From NCBI RefSeq assembly GCF_902859935.1, contig NZ_CADIKI010000027.1, positions 42,989 to 106,988 on the forward strand: DNA of 64,000 nucleotides, read 5' to 3'. Positions within the stretch are counted from its first letter, which is position 1, and every line of letters starts with the position of its first letter. The notes beneath the pieces were generated by a model. The model did no database searches, was not told where the DNA came from, and worked only from the letters and a program-made list of their open reading frames with translations. The position numbers and the translations under genes are program-made. The stretch is from Paraburkholderia fynbosensis (GTDB taxonomy: Bacteria; Pseudomonadota; Gammaproteobacteria; Burkholderiales; Burkholderiaceae). Positions 8,800 to 18,035 of this stretch are shown here, piece after piece.

Positions 8800-10172
8800 G
8801 TGAGAACTCAGCAATCTTTCGGGCTGCTTGCGCGCGTTCATGCGCGCACGGCCTCGCTGCTGACCCTGGCCGTCTCGTGACGGCAGCGACCGACATGGGC
8901 CACACGGGTCAGGACACGAGCTGGTCCTCGGATGCGCAGAAGCAGGCCGACTTTGCCTATCGCGGTCAGCACACCACGACGCTCACGGCGGAGAAGCTCA
9001 TCAAGGCCTATTACGGGCAGGCGCAGAAGTACTCGTACTTCATTGGCTGCTCCGACGGCGGCCGCGAAGCGCTGATGGCCGCGCAACGCTACGCGACCGA
9101 TTACAACGGCATCGTCGCCGGCGCACCGGCTGCTCACTTGCAGATCCAGAACTCGCTGTATCACGGCTGGAGCGTGCAATCGAACAGCACGACCGGCAAT
9201 ACCTCGGCAACGCCGTGCTTTACGCCGACAAGGCGCACGTGCTGCACAAGGCCGTCGTGGCCGCATGCGGCGCGAGCGGCGCGGCCGACGGCCTGCTGGC
9301 GGATCCGCGCACCTGTCACTTCGATCCGGCAACGATCCAGTGCGCGAACGGCGCGACCAGCACCGCCAACTGCCTGAGCGCGGCAGAAGTCGCCGCTGCC
9401 ACGAAGATCTACAGCGGCCCGACGGATGCCACGACCGGTGAACGCATGCTGGCCGGTTCGCCGCAGTACGGTTCGGAAGCCAACTGGGTCCGCGTCGAAG
9501 GGCCGACGACGAACTCGACGGACGCCCCCGTGAAGACCACGGGTCTGTTCAGCTACAACATCGTGACCGGCGCATACAACCTGGTCTTCACGGGTTCGCC
9601 GAGCATGCCGAACATCGACACGTCCGGCTATCACGACGCGAGTTTCTACACGAGCTTTCTGCAGGCCAACCACCCGCTCAACGATGCGACCAATCCGACC
9701 TGTCCGCATTCAGGAGCGCCGGCGGCAAGCTGATCCTGTGGCACGGCTGGGCCGACCAGCACATCTCGCCGCTCTTCACGATCGCTTACTACGAGGCGAT
9801 GCAAAGCACGATGGGCGAGTCGAGCGTGAGCGATTTCGCACGGCTGTACGTGGTGCCGGGGGTCGCCCATTGCGGCGGCGGCGAGGGCTTCCCGAACATC
9901 GATCTGGTCTCGCAGGTAACTGGCTGGGTCGAGCAGGCGAAGGCGCCGAATTCGGTCATGACGTATCAAACCGATTCGAACAACGCCGTGACCGCGTCGC
10001 GCCCCGTGTACCCGCATCCGGCGGTGGCCAGATACACGGGTTCCGGCGACTGGCACAGCGCCGCCAACTACACGCAAGGCGCACCGCTGTATACCGCGAA
10101 GACGCTTGCGTGGGCCGGCGCAGTTTCCACAAGCCCTATACGCCGAAGACGCAAGGTGTCGCGGCGCCTTAA
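8800..10172 (+). pseudogene. tannase / feruloyl esterase family gene, decayed
   Basis: Starts GTG at 8800 behind a perfect AAGGAGG and encodes a signal-peptide-like start (RTQQSFGLLARVHARTASLL). It jumps directly to VTAATDMGHTGQD, which normally lies ~150 residues into the family, so a large in-gene deletion is inferred. The serine nucleophile motif YFIGCSDGGREALMAAQ and the catalytic-histidine region VVPGVAHCGGGEGFPNID are still present, but in three different frames: shifts occur near 9180-9215, near 9700 (just before FRSAGGKLILWHGWADQH) and near 10120 (before FHKPYTPKTQGVAAP, stop at 10170). The intact family hydrolyses aromatic esters such as gallate or ferulate esters outside the cytoplasm. 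Its neighbour is a gallate-type lower pathway. Confidence 0.85.
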
Positions 10173-10197
10173 GCCGCTTGCCCGTAGCAACCCAGAC

Positions 10198-10220
10198 GGC
10201 CAGCCCCTGCGAGGCTGGCC
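10198..10220. repeat. inverted repeat after tannase remnant
   Basis: An 8 bp perfect stem (GGCCAGCC/GGCTGGCC) around a 7 nt loop, 26 bp after the old stop codon. No T-run follows, so it is a weak terminator candidate at best. Confidence 0.4.
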
Positions 10221-10265
10221 GCTCGCCGGGCGGAGCAAGCCCGGCGATGCGTCGCGAAATCCAAT

Positions 10266-10302
10266 AAAAAATGGCGGCTCCAACCGGAGCCGCCATTTTT
10301 TG
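10266..10302. terminator. bidirectional rho-independent terminator
   Basis: An 11 bp GC-rich stem (ATGGCGGCTCC/GGAGCCGCCAT) with a 4 nt loop, flanked by an A-run on the left and a T-run on the right. It can stop transcription from both the tannase remnant and the leftward dehydrogenase operon that ends at 10378. Confidence 0.85.
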
Positions 10303-10377
10303 TTTACCGCATGGCGCCATACTTCTATGGACCGCTTTACCGCTCATCCCGAGCGGCTGCGCATCGTGAAGCGCGCA

Positions 10378-11778
10378 TTAGCGGAGCCTGCGCCTGCGGA
10401 ACAGCAGGAACAGAATACCCAGCACGACCAGCGCCGCGAAGGCCATTCCTACACGTGCAATCGTAATCAGCGGCGACGCCGCGCCGCCCGCGCGCAAGGT
10501 CTTGACCTGCTCCACCGTCACCGAGGCAGCCGGATTCCCATACTGCTTGAGCAGATAGTTGCCGAGCGTCGCGATCTGCTGATCGGACAGCAGGCGACCG
10601 AACGCAGGCATCAGCACATCGGGCGCGCCGTCTTGCCGGTGCACGCCTTCGAGCATCACCATCACGAGGTTGTTGCTGTTCGCGTGACCGAGCGCCGTAT
10701 TGTGAAAGAGCGACGGCAGTCCCGGGCCATCGATACCTTGTCCGGTCCCTTCACCATGCGCCTGATGGCAGCTTGCGCAATATGCATCGTAAAGCTGCGG
10801 ACCGCTCATCCGGTTCGCGTCGTCGGGCAAGGGCACGCCGCGAATTTCGTCGAGGCTCGACCTTGCACCGCCCCATGTATGAGCGGGCTGACGGTCGCCT
10901 GCGTTACGCACCGGCGGCGTCGACTTGAGGTAGACCGCCATCGCGCGCAGATCGCTCGCATCCAGATGCTGGAAGCTGTTGTCCACGGCTTCGGCCATCG
11001 GCCCGGCCGCTTGCGCTCGGTCCACCACGTGACCGGTGCGCAGATACGCGGCGAGCTCCTCTTCGCTCCACGAGCCGATCCCGCTCACCGCGTCCGACGA
11101 AATGTTCGGTGCGTACCACGTGCCGACCACGCTGCCGCCGAGGCTCGCCGACATGTTCTCGGCCATTAGCGCATTACGCGGCGTGTGACAGGTGCTGCAA
11201 TGCGCGAGCCCGCGCACCAGATACGCGCCACGATTCCACTCGACGCTCTTCCCCGGATCGGCCTTGAACGGTTCGCGATCGAGAAACAGCAGATTCCACG
11301 CGGCCATCGACAGACGCACGTTGAACGGGAACGGCAACGCGGTCGGCGGCGGCGACGTATCGACCGGCGCGACGCCCTGCATGAAGTACGCGTACAGCGC
11401 CTTCACGTCGTCGTCGCTAACCTGCGCGTAGGACGTGTAGGGCATCGCCGGATACAGACGCTGGCCGTCGGCCCGCACGCCGCGCCGCAGCGCCGCGCCG
11501 AACTGATCGAGCGTGTAGTTGCCGATGCCGTGCGTTTTCGACGGCGTGATGTTGGTCGAGACGATCTCGCCGAGCGGCGTCGCGAGCGACAGGCCGCCTG
11601 CAAACGGCTTGCCTTGCGGCGCGCTGTGACACGCGATGCAGTCGCCCGCTTTGGCGAGATACTCGCCGCGCTTGACGAGGTCTTCTCCGGCCGCGTGGGC
11701 CGTGGCGGCAAAGCCTGCCGACGCGAGCAGGGCCGCGCACAAAAGGCGTGTAAACGCCGTGAACGGTAAATAAGTCAT
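10378..11778 (-). CDS. triheme membrane cytochrome c subunit of FAD-dependent dehydrogenase
   Basis: 466 residues. A signal peptide (LLCAALLASAGFAATAHA) is followed by three c-type heme motifs: CIACH (47-51), CSTCH (194-198) and CASCH (334-338). A C-terminal anchor (ARVGMAFAALVVLGILFLLF) precedes a basic tail. This is the layout of the electron-transfer subunit of membrane sugar/alcohol/gluconate dehydrogenases, passing electrons from the FAD subunit to ubiquinone at the periplasmic face. The gene begins 2 nt after the stop of the GMC subunit gene and is the last of the three-gene operon, upstream of a strong terminator. Confidence 0.9.
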   Translation of the reverse strand: MTYLPFTAFTRLLCAALLASAGFAATAHAAGEDLVKRGEYLAKAGDCIACHSAPQGKPFAGGLSLATPLGEIVSTNITPSKTHGIGNYTLDQFGAALRRGVRADGQRLYPAMPYTSYAQVSDDDVKALYAYFMQGVAPVDTSPPPTALPFPFNVRLSMAAWNLLFLDREPFKADPGKSVEWNRGAYLVRGLAHCSTCHTPRNALMAENMSASLGGSVVGTWYAPNISSDAVSGIGSWSEEELAAYLRTGHVVDRAQAAGPMAEAVDNSFQHLDASDLRAMAVYLKSTPPVRNAGDRQPAHTWGGARSSLDEIRGVPLPDDANRMSGPQLYDAYCASCHQAHGEGTGQGIDGPGLPSLFHNTALGHANSNNLVMVMLEGVHRQDGAPDVLMPAFGRLLSDQQIATLGNYLLKQYGNPAASVTVEQVKTLRAGGAASPLITIARVGMAFAALVVLGILFLLFRRRRLR

Positions 11779-11780
11779 CT

Positions 11781-13379
11781 TCAGGCGTTGGCGTGGATGT
11801 GTTCGGCCGAGCGCAGCGCGAGCGCGACGGCGGTGAGCGTCGAGTTGACCGTGGCGGCGGTGGGCATGACACCGGTACTCGCGATATACAGGTTCTCGTG
11901 ATCGTGCGTGCGTCCGAACGCGTCGACAACCGAGTCCTTCGGATCATGGCCCATGCTCATGGTTCCGGTGATGTGCTGGTTGTTGCCATACACGCCGTCC
12001 GGGCTGTAGCGCAGATTGGTGCCGCCCATCAGCTTCGCGATGCGCGTGTACTCTTCGCGCGCCGCGGCCATGCCCTTGTGCACGTAGTCGCTCATCGCAT
12101 AGTGCATCTGCGGCGTCGGAATGCCGAGTGCGTCCTTGCGATCGCTGAGCGTCACGCGATTGTTCGGATCGGGCAGGATTTCCAGCACGTTCTTCACGCT
12201 GCACTGGCGCGCCGCGTGATAGCGGATCTGCTGTTCGAGTTCGTCGCCGTACACGCCCTTCGCGATCAACGCCTGCGTGACCGACAGCACCTGTGACGCG
12301 TTCGAGATGTCGATACGGAACGCCGCATGCTCCGAACGGAATGCGCCATCGCGCAGCGAGTTGATCGAACTCGGGCTCATCGGGCCACGACCCGGCCACA
12401 ACTCTTCGTCGGCGTCGAACACGAGGCCGTTGCTCGGGTGATCCATCAGATGACGGCCCACCATATCCGAGCTGTTCGCGAGACCGTTCTTATACTTGTC
12501 GCTCGCGGACAGCAGCAACAGCTTCGGACTTTCGATACCGTTCGCGGCCAGAATGAAGGTCTTGCCCGTCACGCGATGCGAGACCTTGTCGCGATCGTAG
12601 TAATGCACGGCCGCAATGCGGCCGCGCTCATCGTGCTCGATGCGATACACCACCGCGTTTTCGACCAGCTTCGCGCCGGCCTTCTCGGCTGCGTCCGCCG
12701 CGAGTCCGCCGTGATATTGCGCGTCGATCGGACAGATCGGCATGCAGTTGTTGTTGCCGCAGCAGGCCGGGCGGCCGTCGTAGTTGCGGCTGTTGCGCGC
12801 GGTCGTGTTGGTGATGACGTCGTAGCCGCCCGGCGCGAGCCGTTCACGGAAACGCTGCTCCAGAAACGACTCGGCGACCGGCTGCATCGGAAACGGCTTG
12901 CTGCGCGGCGAGCCGTTGTTCGGTGCGCCGGACACGCCCATCTTCACTTCCGCTTCGTAGTAGAAGGGCTCGAGATCGTCGTAGGAGATCGGCCAGTCGC
13001 GGCCCACGCCGTACAGCGTTTGCAGGCGAAGGTCGTTCGGCAGGACGCGCCACGCCTGCGCGGCCCAGTGCCATGTCGTGCCACCCACCATGCGGATGTA
13101 CTCCGCCTTGTACGGATACGGTCCCGCCTGCACGAGATAGTTGTTGTCGACGGGCTGGTAGACCGGATGCGGCGCCCACGACGAAAAAGGGTAAGGCGAC
13201 ATGAAGTCGTTCTTGCGCGGCGAATTGCGGAAATTCGCGACGATGCGGCCGCGATCCACGCGCGGTCCCGCTTCGAGTATCAACACCGAGGCGCCTTGCG
13301 AGACGAGACGATGCGCTGCGAGCGAGCCGACGATACCCGAGCCGATAACGACGATATCGGCTGACAACTGGTCAGACAT
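11781..13379 (-). CDS. GMC-family FAD dehydrogenase catalytic subunit (FAD-GDH-like)
   Basis: 532 residues. The FAD site IVVIGSGIVGSLAAHRL opens the protein, GGTTWHW and DDLEPFYYEAE follow the family pattern, and the C-terminal catalytic region shows NNQHITGTMSMG and ATVNSTLTA. A cysteine cluster, ACCGNNNCMPICPIDA, gives C206, C207, C212 and C216; the same arrangement binds a 3Fe-4S cluster in Burkholderia cepacia glucose dehydrogenase. With the small subunit and cytochrome c it should form a membrane complex oxidising a sugar or polyol in the periplasm. Export probably depends on the small subunit, as this chain lacks a signal. Substrate cannot be fixed from sequence. Confidence 0.9.
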   Translation of the reverse strand: MSDQLSADIVVIGSGIVGSLAAHRLVSQGASVLILEAGPRVDRGRIVANFRNSPRKNDFMSPYPFSSWAPHPVYQPVDNNYLVQAGPYPYKAEYIRMVGGTTWHWAAQAWRVLPNDLRLQTLYGVGRDWPISYDDLEPFYYEAEVKMGVSGAPNNGSPRSKPFPMQPVAESFLEQRFRERLAPGGYDVITNTTARNSRNYDGRPACCGNNNCMPICPIDAQYHGGLAADAAEKAGAKLVENAVVYRIEHDERGRIAAVHYYDRDKVSHRVTGKTFILAANGIESPKLLLLSASDKYKNGLANSSDMVGRHLMDHPSNGLVFDADEELWPGRGPMSPSSINSLRDGAFRSEHAAFRIDISNASQVLSVTQALIAKGVYGDELEQQIRYHAARQCSVKNVLEILPDPNNRVTLSDRKDALGIPTPQMHYAMSDYVHKGMAAAREEYTRIAKLMGGTNLRYSPDGVYGNNQHITGTMSMGHDPKDSVVDAFGRTHDHENLYIASTGVMPTAATVNSTLTAVALALRSAEHIHANA

Positions 13380-13409
13380 GGCTGTGTTCCTTGAATTACC
13401 GATGAGGCG

Positions 13410-13952
13410 TCAGGCGGCCGTGAGAGGGTTACGGCTCCAGGCGCCGTAGGGTCCGTATGCGTAGCTCGGCGGCTTCAGCCGGTCCGCTACGACGACGTTC
13501 ATCAGACTCGTTTCGTACGTGATGCAACGTGCGACCGGACCCGCGCCGACCACGCCGACATACCAGGCGGTTGCGATCTGACGCGGCAGTTTGGCGAACG
13601 GCGCATTGGCGGCATCGAGCGATGCCTGCAGCTGGCCCGACGCGGACGGATTGGCGGCAATGAACGCCGCGAGCCCGTTCAATTGCTCGGCAAACGACGC
13701 GACCGTGGCGGCAAGCCCGGCATACAGGCGGTTGGCCTGAGTCGGGTCGAGCGCCGCACGCCCCGTGATCACGCGCGACACATTCAGGAACGCGTCCGGC
13801 GCGGTGGCTTGCGCCGCGGCAGCAGGTTGGGCCTTGGCCAGCGACCAGGGAATGAAGGAACTTGCGTAGCTCGCCAGAATGCTGGCCAGCAGAAGCCGTC
13901 GACCGGCGTTCGGTGCGGCGTGGCCCGTATCGGGCTCGTGGGGCTGAGTCAT
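13410..13952 (-). CDS. small (gamma) subunit of FAD-dependent sugar dehydrogenase, FAD-SLDH type
   Basis: 180 residues. An N-terminal export signal with paired arginines (GRRLLLASILASYASSFIPW) resembles the Tat-type leader of sorbitol/glucose dehydrogenase small subunits, which carry the cofactor-loaded catalytic subunit out of the cell. The body (FLNVSRVITGRAALDPTQA, then ATAWYVGVVGAG) fits that family. First gene of the operon, 30 nt before the GMC gene. I chose the ATG at 13952 (MTQPHEPDTG); an upstream in-frame ATG at 13976 has no ribosome site. The complex is therefore complete: gamma, alpha, cytochrome. Confidence 0.8.
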   Translation of the reverse strand: MTQPHEPDTGHAAPNAGRRLLLASILASYASSFIPWSLAKAQPAAAAQATAPDAFLNVSRVITGRAALDPTQANRLYAGLAATVASFAEQLNGLAAFIAANPSASGQLQASLDAANAPFAKLPRQIATAWYVGVVGAGPVARCITYETSLMNVVVADRLKPPSYAYGPYGAWSRNPLTAA

Positions 13953-14301
13953 TGGTAAGTAAAAGTCCTGATACACCGGTGCTGAAAAAGATGCTTGCTT
14001 TTCTGCATGGGCCGCGATTATAGCGTGGAGGGCGAGATGGAGAGTTCGGGCTGCACACGAATGCGCAACCCCCGGTTCATCGCCCGGTCGTCTTCAATCG
14101 CCGTCGATCCGTAACGGGCCTTGCTGCTTCGACGCCGCCTCGAACGATTCAAGCCTTCACAATTGCGGTAGCTATACGCGAATGGCTGACTACAATGAGT
14201 GAATGCAGGCGAAGCTGCAAAGGCGGTCCGCTCGGACTCGCCCGGTTCAGACAGAACGGTCGGTAGTGTGGCGTTTCGATTCCTTCATTGGAGGCATGCT
14301 C

Positions 14302-14820
14302 ATGACGTGCCTGAACGAAAGGATTGTCGGCGCAATACTTTTTGTGCTGAGCGGATTCGCGTTCGCGGACAGCCTGATCAGCAATGCGCCCGCGGAGATG
14401 ACGGTGACGAATATCGCGCCGATGCCGATGGAAGTCGGCTCGGCCATTGCAGAACCGCAACGTTATTTGCAGCACTATGAAATGCAATATCAGCCAAGCC
14501 AGGGCGAGCCGTTTTACGCGCAACCCGATCAGTTCTACACCGCGCAGGTGGCACACGAATTCCGTGGTGGCGCCGCGAAAACCGGTTCAGGAACGCAGGC
14601 GCCAACGCAACCCACACCGGGCTATCTCCGTATGGGTCCGTCGACGGCGCCACAACTCTCGCTCATCGATTTACCGAACACGACCCTCACGCTACGCGCA
14701 CAACCGCAACGAAGGCTGTCGTTGACTGTCGACCAATGGGTCGTTTCGGCGACCGCGCGGATTGCGATCTTCCATTCACATAGCACGGGCGCGACGGTTT
14801 CTGTCCGGCGCGGCTTCTAG
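14302..14820 (+). CDS. exported protein of unknown function
   Basis: 172 residues; not recognised. A cleavable signal (ERIVGAILFVLSGFAFADS) is followed by a Pro/Gln/Thr-rich, low-complexity middle (TGSGTQAPTQPTPGYLRMG) and a basic tail. I start at the ATG at 14302 because GGAGG lies 7 nt upstream; an ATG at 14296 is too close to that site. It is transcribed alone, divergent from the first dehydrogenase operon and convergent with the second. Base use is like its neighbours. Confidence 0.6.
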   Translation: MTCLNERIVGAILFVLSGFAFADSLISNAPAEMTVTNIAPMPMEVGSAIAEPQRYLQHYEMQYQPSQGEPFYAQPDQFYTAQVAHEFRGGAAKTGSGTQAPTQPTPGYLRMGPSTAPQLSLIDLPNTTLTLRAQPQRRLSLTVDQWVVSATARIAIFHSHSTGATVSVRRGF

Positions 14821-14886
14821 TTTCGATCGCTATGAGGAAGTTCCCCGGCGCGCAGCCCGCGAGTGGTGACGCAAAGCGGCGGAGAT

Positions 14887-14911
14887 AAAAAAGGCGGCCC
14901 ATCGGGCCGCC
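14887..14911 (-). terminator. rho-independent terminator of second dehydrogenase operon
   Basis: An 8 bp GC stem (GGCGGCCC/GGGCCGCC) with a 3 nt loop; read on the minus strand it is followed by a run of six T. It lies 24 bp past the stop of the leftward cytochrome c gene. Confidence 0.85.
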
Positions 14912-14934
14912 TCGAAGCAAACAATCGACCGCGA

Positions 14935-16236
14935 TCAGTTCGCCGCTACCCTCGCCCGCACCTTCGCGACCTGGTCAGCGGTCACGGCCGCCCCCTTGTT
15001 GCCCCAGCTCGAACGAATGAAGGTCGCAAGCTGCGCGACGTCATCGTCGCCGTAACGCCAGCCGAACGGCGGCATCGCCAGCGGTGACGGCGCCGACGCA
15101 GTCGACGGCAAACGCGCGCCGCCCAGAATCACCGCTACCAGCGAGTCCGGATTCGCCTGCGTCACCATCGGGTTGTCGACCAGCGACGGGAACACGCGCG
15201 TGGCGCCCTGACCGTTCTGGCGATGACAGGCCGCGCAGCTATCGATGTAGATGCTCGCGCCGCGCCCCGTTGCCTGACCCGCGAGAACCGACTTGAGGGT
15301 GGTGTCGTCGGCATGGAACGGCGTCGAATCAGCCGACCCACCCAGGCTCTTCAGATACACCGCGATCGCGCCGAGGTCGCCATCGCTCAGGTACTGCGTA
15401 CTGTGCTCGACGACTTCGCCCATCGGACCCGACACGGACGAATGCGGATTACGTCCGGTTTTGAGCGACGCGACGATGTCTTCCTTCGACCAGTTCACGA
15501 GACCGCCGCCCGCCGCCGAACGCAGGTTGATCGGCGCGGTACGCTCGAGCGAGGAACCGGACAGATAAAGATCGCTCTTGCCGCTCAGATCCTTTTCCTC
15601 GAAGCCGACGCCGCGCGGCGTGTGGCACGAGCCGCAATGCGCGAGACCCTGCACCAGATACGCGCCGCGATTCCACTCGACATTCTTCGACGTATCCGCG
15701 ACATAGCGCGAATCGTCATGGAACGCGCGGCTCCAGTACGCGAGCGGCCAACGAATGCTCAGCGGCCAGATCGCATCGGAGGCGTGATTCGGCTGCGCCG
15801 AGGCCGGCACCTGCGTGCTGAAATAGGCATACAGGTCCCGCAGGTCCGCGTCCGACACCTTCGCATACGACGTGAACGGCATTGCCGGATAGAGACGTGC
15901 GCCATCCTTTCTCACGCCTTGGCGCATCGCCAGCACGAACTGTTCGAAGGTATAGCCGCCGATGCCGTGCTCACGGTCGGAAGTGATATTGGTCGAATAG
16001 ATCCGGCCCACCGGCGTATCGAACGGCAAGCCGCCCGCAAAAGGTGCGCCGCCCTTCGCCGTATGACACGCGACGCAATCGCCCACGCGCGCCAGATAAG
16101 CGCCATGCACGGCGTCGCCCTGCCGCCCCGCGAACGCGGGATCGATCGCAGCGGCGGGCTGCACCGATGCAAACGCCCATAGCGCACCCACGGCCACGAC
16201 AACGGCGGCCGCCACACCCGTAATGATTTTCCTCAT
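14935..16236 (-). CDS. triheme cytochrome c subunit (gluconate/alcohol dehydrogenase type)
   Basis: 433 residues. The signal or anchor (GVAAAVVVAVGALWAFASV) is followed by three heme motifs: CVACH, CGSCH and CAACH, each in the sequence setting seen in gluconate 2-dehydrogenase cytochrome subunits (YLARVGDCVACH, GLAHCGSCHTPRG, YIDSCAACHRQNG). Unlike the first operon's cytochrome it lacks a C-terminal membrane anchor. Last gene of the three-gene operon, 15 nt after the GMC gene. It should carry electrons from the flavoprotein to the quinone pool. Confidence 0.9.
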   Translation of the reverse strand: MRKIITGVAAAVVVAVGALWAFASVQPAAAIDPAFAGRQGDAVHGAYLARVGDCVACHTAKGGAPFAGGLPFDTPVGRIYSTNITSDREHGIGGYTFEQFVLAMRQGVRKDGARLYPAMPFTSYAKVSDADLRDLYAYFSTQVPASAQPNHASDAIWPLSIRWPLAYWSRAFHDDSRYVADTSKNVEWNRGAYLVQGLAHCGSCHTPRGVGFEEKDLSGKSDLYLSGSSLERTAPINLRSAAGGGLVNWSKEDIVASLKTGRNPHSSVSGPMGEVVEHSTQYLSDGDLGAIAVYLKSLGGSADSTPFHADDTTLKSVLAGQATGRGASIYIDSCAACHRQNGQGATRVFPSLVDNPMVTQANPDSLVAVILGGARLPSTASAPSPLAMPPFGWRYGDDDVAQLATFIRSSWGNKGAAVTADQVAKVRARVAAN

Positions 16237-16251
16237 GTTCGTATCGCTCGT

Positions 16252-18030
16252 TCAGACCTGCACCATGGCGCCGGGGTTCTTTAGATATTGCGAGCGGATG
16301 TTGCTCGCAGCCCAGTAAGCAAGGCCGCCGACGAGTCCCGTCGGGTTATAGCCAATGCCATGCGCAAACACGTTCGCACCTAGCACGAACAGATTCGGCA
16401 CGTCCCAGCTTTGCAGGTACTTGTTGACCACGCTCGTCTTCGGATCGGCGCCCATCGCGGTGCCGCCGCTGATGTGCGTGCTCTGATACGCGCGCGTGTC
16501 CCAATGGGTGCCGGGCTTCAGAATGCGACCCGAGATCGACTTCGGATTCATCGCACGGCCGATTTCCATCATCTTGCCGGCCACGTATTCCGATGCCTTG
16601 AGATCGTTCTCCTGCCAGTCGAGCGTGAGCCGCAGCAGCGGCGAGCCGTACGCATCGCGGTAGTTCGGATCGAGGTCGAGAAAGCAGCTGCGGTAAGCCA
16701 TGTTGCTGCATTGCGATTCGATGCGGCCGGTGTGCACGAAGTTGTCCTTCACCGCCTGCTTCCATTCGGTGCCCCACTTCGGCGTGCCCTTGGGCAGCGG
16801 AATGCCGCGCACCGGACCATTGCCGGTCTGACGGCCCCAGATGATGCCGCCGCCGATGAAACCGAGCTCGCTGTGATCGAAGTTGTCCGCGTTGAATTCC
16901 TCGATGGCCTGACCGCCGCCGCCCGCGCCCATGAACGGGTTGATGTACGTGTCCTTGTCGAAGAACATGTTGACGCTATTGAGCAACTGATAGCAGAAGT
17001 TGCGGCCAACCACGCCTTCGTTGGTATCCGGGTTGAAGGGCTGGCCGATCTTCGAAGTCAGCATCAGGTGCACGTTGTGCAACTGGAACGCGGCGAGAAT
17101 CACCATCTCGGCGGGCTGCTCGACTTCATTGCCTTCCGCGTCGATATAGGTCACGCCGGTGGCGCGCTTGCCGCTCGCATCCGTATTGACCTTCACGACA
17201 TGCGAATTGACGCGCAATTCGAAATTCGGCTTGCGCAGCAGCGCGGGAATGATCGCCGTTTGCGGCGATGCCTTCGAGTAGTTCAGGCAGCCGTAGTCGC
17301 TGCAGAAACCACAGAAGTTGCAAGGGCCGAGCTGGCAGCCGTATTCGTTCGTATACGGTCCCGACGCATTGCCCGCAGGCAGTGCGAACGGCTTGTAGCC
17401 GAGACCTTTGGCCGCCGCGGCAAAGAGCTTGCCGGTCGGATGATCCGCCAGCGGGGGCAGCGGGTATTCACCCGAGCGGCGTCCTTCGAACGGATTGCCG
17501 CCTTCGACCGGCTTGCCCTCGATATTGCCCGCCTTGCCTGACGTGCCGCACACGCGCTCGAAGCGGTCGAAGCTCGGTTCGAGTTCGTCGTAGGTGATGC
17601 CCCAGTCCTGCAGATTCATGCCCTCGGGGATGAACTTCTCGCCGTAACGCTCGGCCACGTGGCTCTTCATGCGCAGTTCGTCCGGCATGACGCGCGACTG
17701 CACGCCCGACCAGTGCGCGCCCGCACCACCGACCCCCTCGCCCGGCTTGAACGAACCGATCTGCCGGTACGGCACAGCCGTATCGTTCTTCGTGTGACGG
17801 TTCGTGACCGTGGTCTTGGCCAGGTTCTGCAACAGCGCCTGACGCGCCGAGTATTTGATTTCGTCGACGATTTGCGGATACGCGAAATCCGGTACGGTTT
17901 CGCGCGCATCGCCACGCTCGAGCGCGACCACGTTCAGACCCGCGTTCGCCAGTTCGATCGCCATGATCGAACCCGTCCAGCCGAACCCGACGATTACCGC
18001 GTCGACCGGCTTCTTCTTGATGCTTGCCAT
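16252..18030 (-). CDS. GMC-family FAD subunit, gluconate 2-dehydrogenase alpha type
   Basis: 592 residues, about 60 longer than the other GMC protein here. FAD motif VIVGFGWTGSIMAIELANAG lies at the N-terminus; a Cys-rich stretch (GPCNFCGFCSDYGCLNYSKA) may hold an iron-sulfur cluster; the C-terminus carries STHISGGTAMGADPKTSVVN and GYNPTGLVGGLAYWAA. Family members oxidise gluconate, 2-ketogluconate or related sugar acids and alcohols in the periplasm. It lies between the Tat-leader subunit and the triheme cytochrome, so a complete enzyme is encoded. AGGA sits just upstream of its ATG. Exact substrate unknown. Confidence 0.9.
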   Translation of the reverse strand: MASIKKKPVDAVIVGFGWTGSIMAIELANAGLNVVALERGDARETVPDFAYPQIVDEIKYSARQALLQNLAKTTVTNRHTKNDTAVPYRQIGSFKPGEGVGGAGAHWSGVQSRVMPDELRMKSHVAERYGEKFIPEGMNLQDWGITYDELEPSFDRFERVCGTSGKAGNIEGKPVEGGNPFEGRRSGEYPLPPLADHPTGKLFAAAAKGLGYKPFALPAGNASGPYTNEYGCQLGPCNFCGFCSDYGCLNYSKASPQTAIIPALLRKPNFELRVNSHVVKVNTDASGKRATGVTYIDAEGNEVEQPAEMVILAAFQLHNVHLMLTSKIGQPFNPDTNEGVVGRNFCYQLLNSVNMFFDKDTYINPFMGAGGGGQAIEEFNADNFDHSELGFIGGGIIWGRQTGNGPVRGIPLPKGTPKWGTEWKQAVKDNFVHTGRIESQCSNMAYRSCFLDLDPNYRDAYGSPLLRLTLDWQENDLKASEYVAGKMMEIGRAMNPKSISGRILKPGTHWDTRAYQSTHISGGTAMGADPKTSVVNKYLQSWDVPNLFVLGANVFAHGIGYNPTGLVGGLAYWAASNIRSQYLKNPGAMVQV

Positions 18031-18035
18031 CTTTC

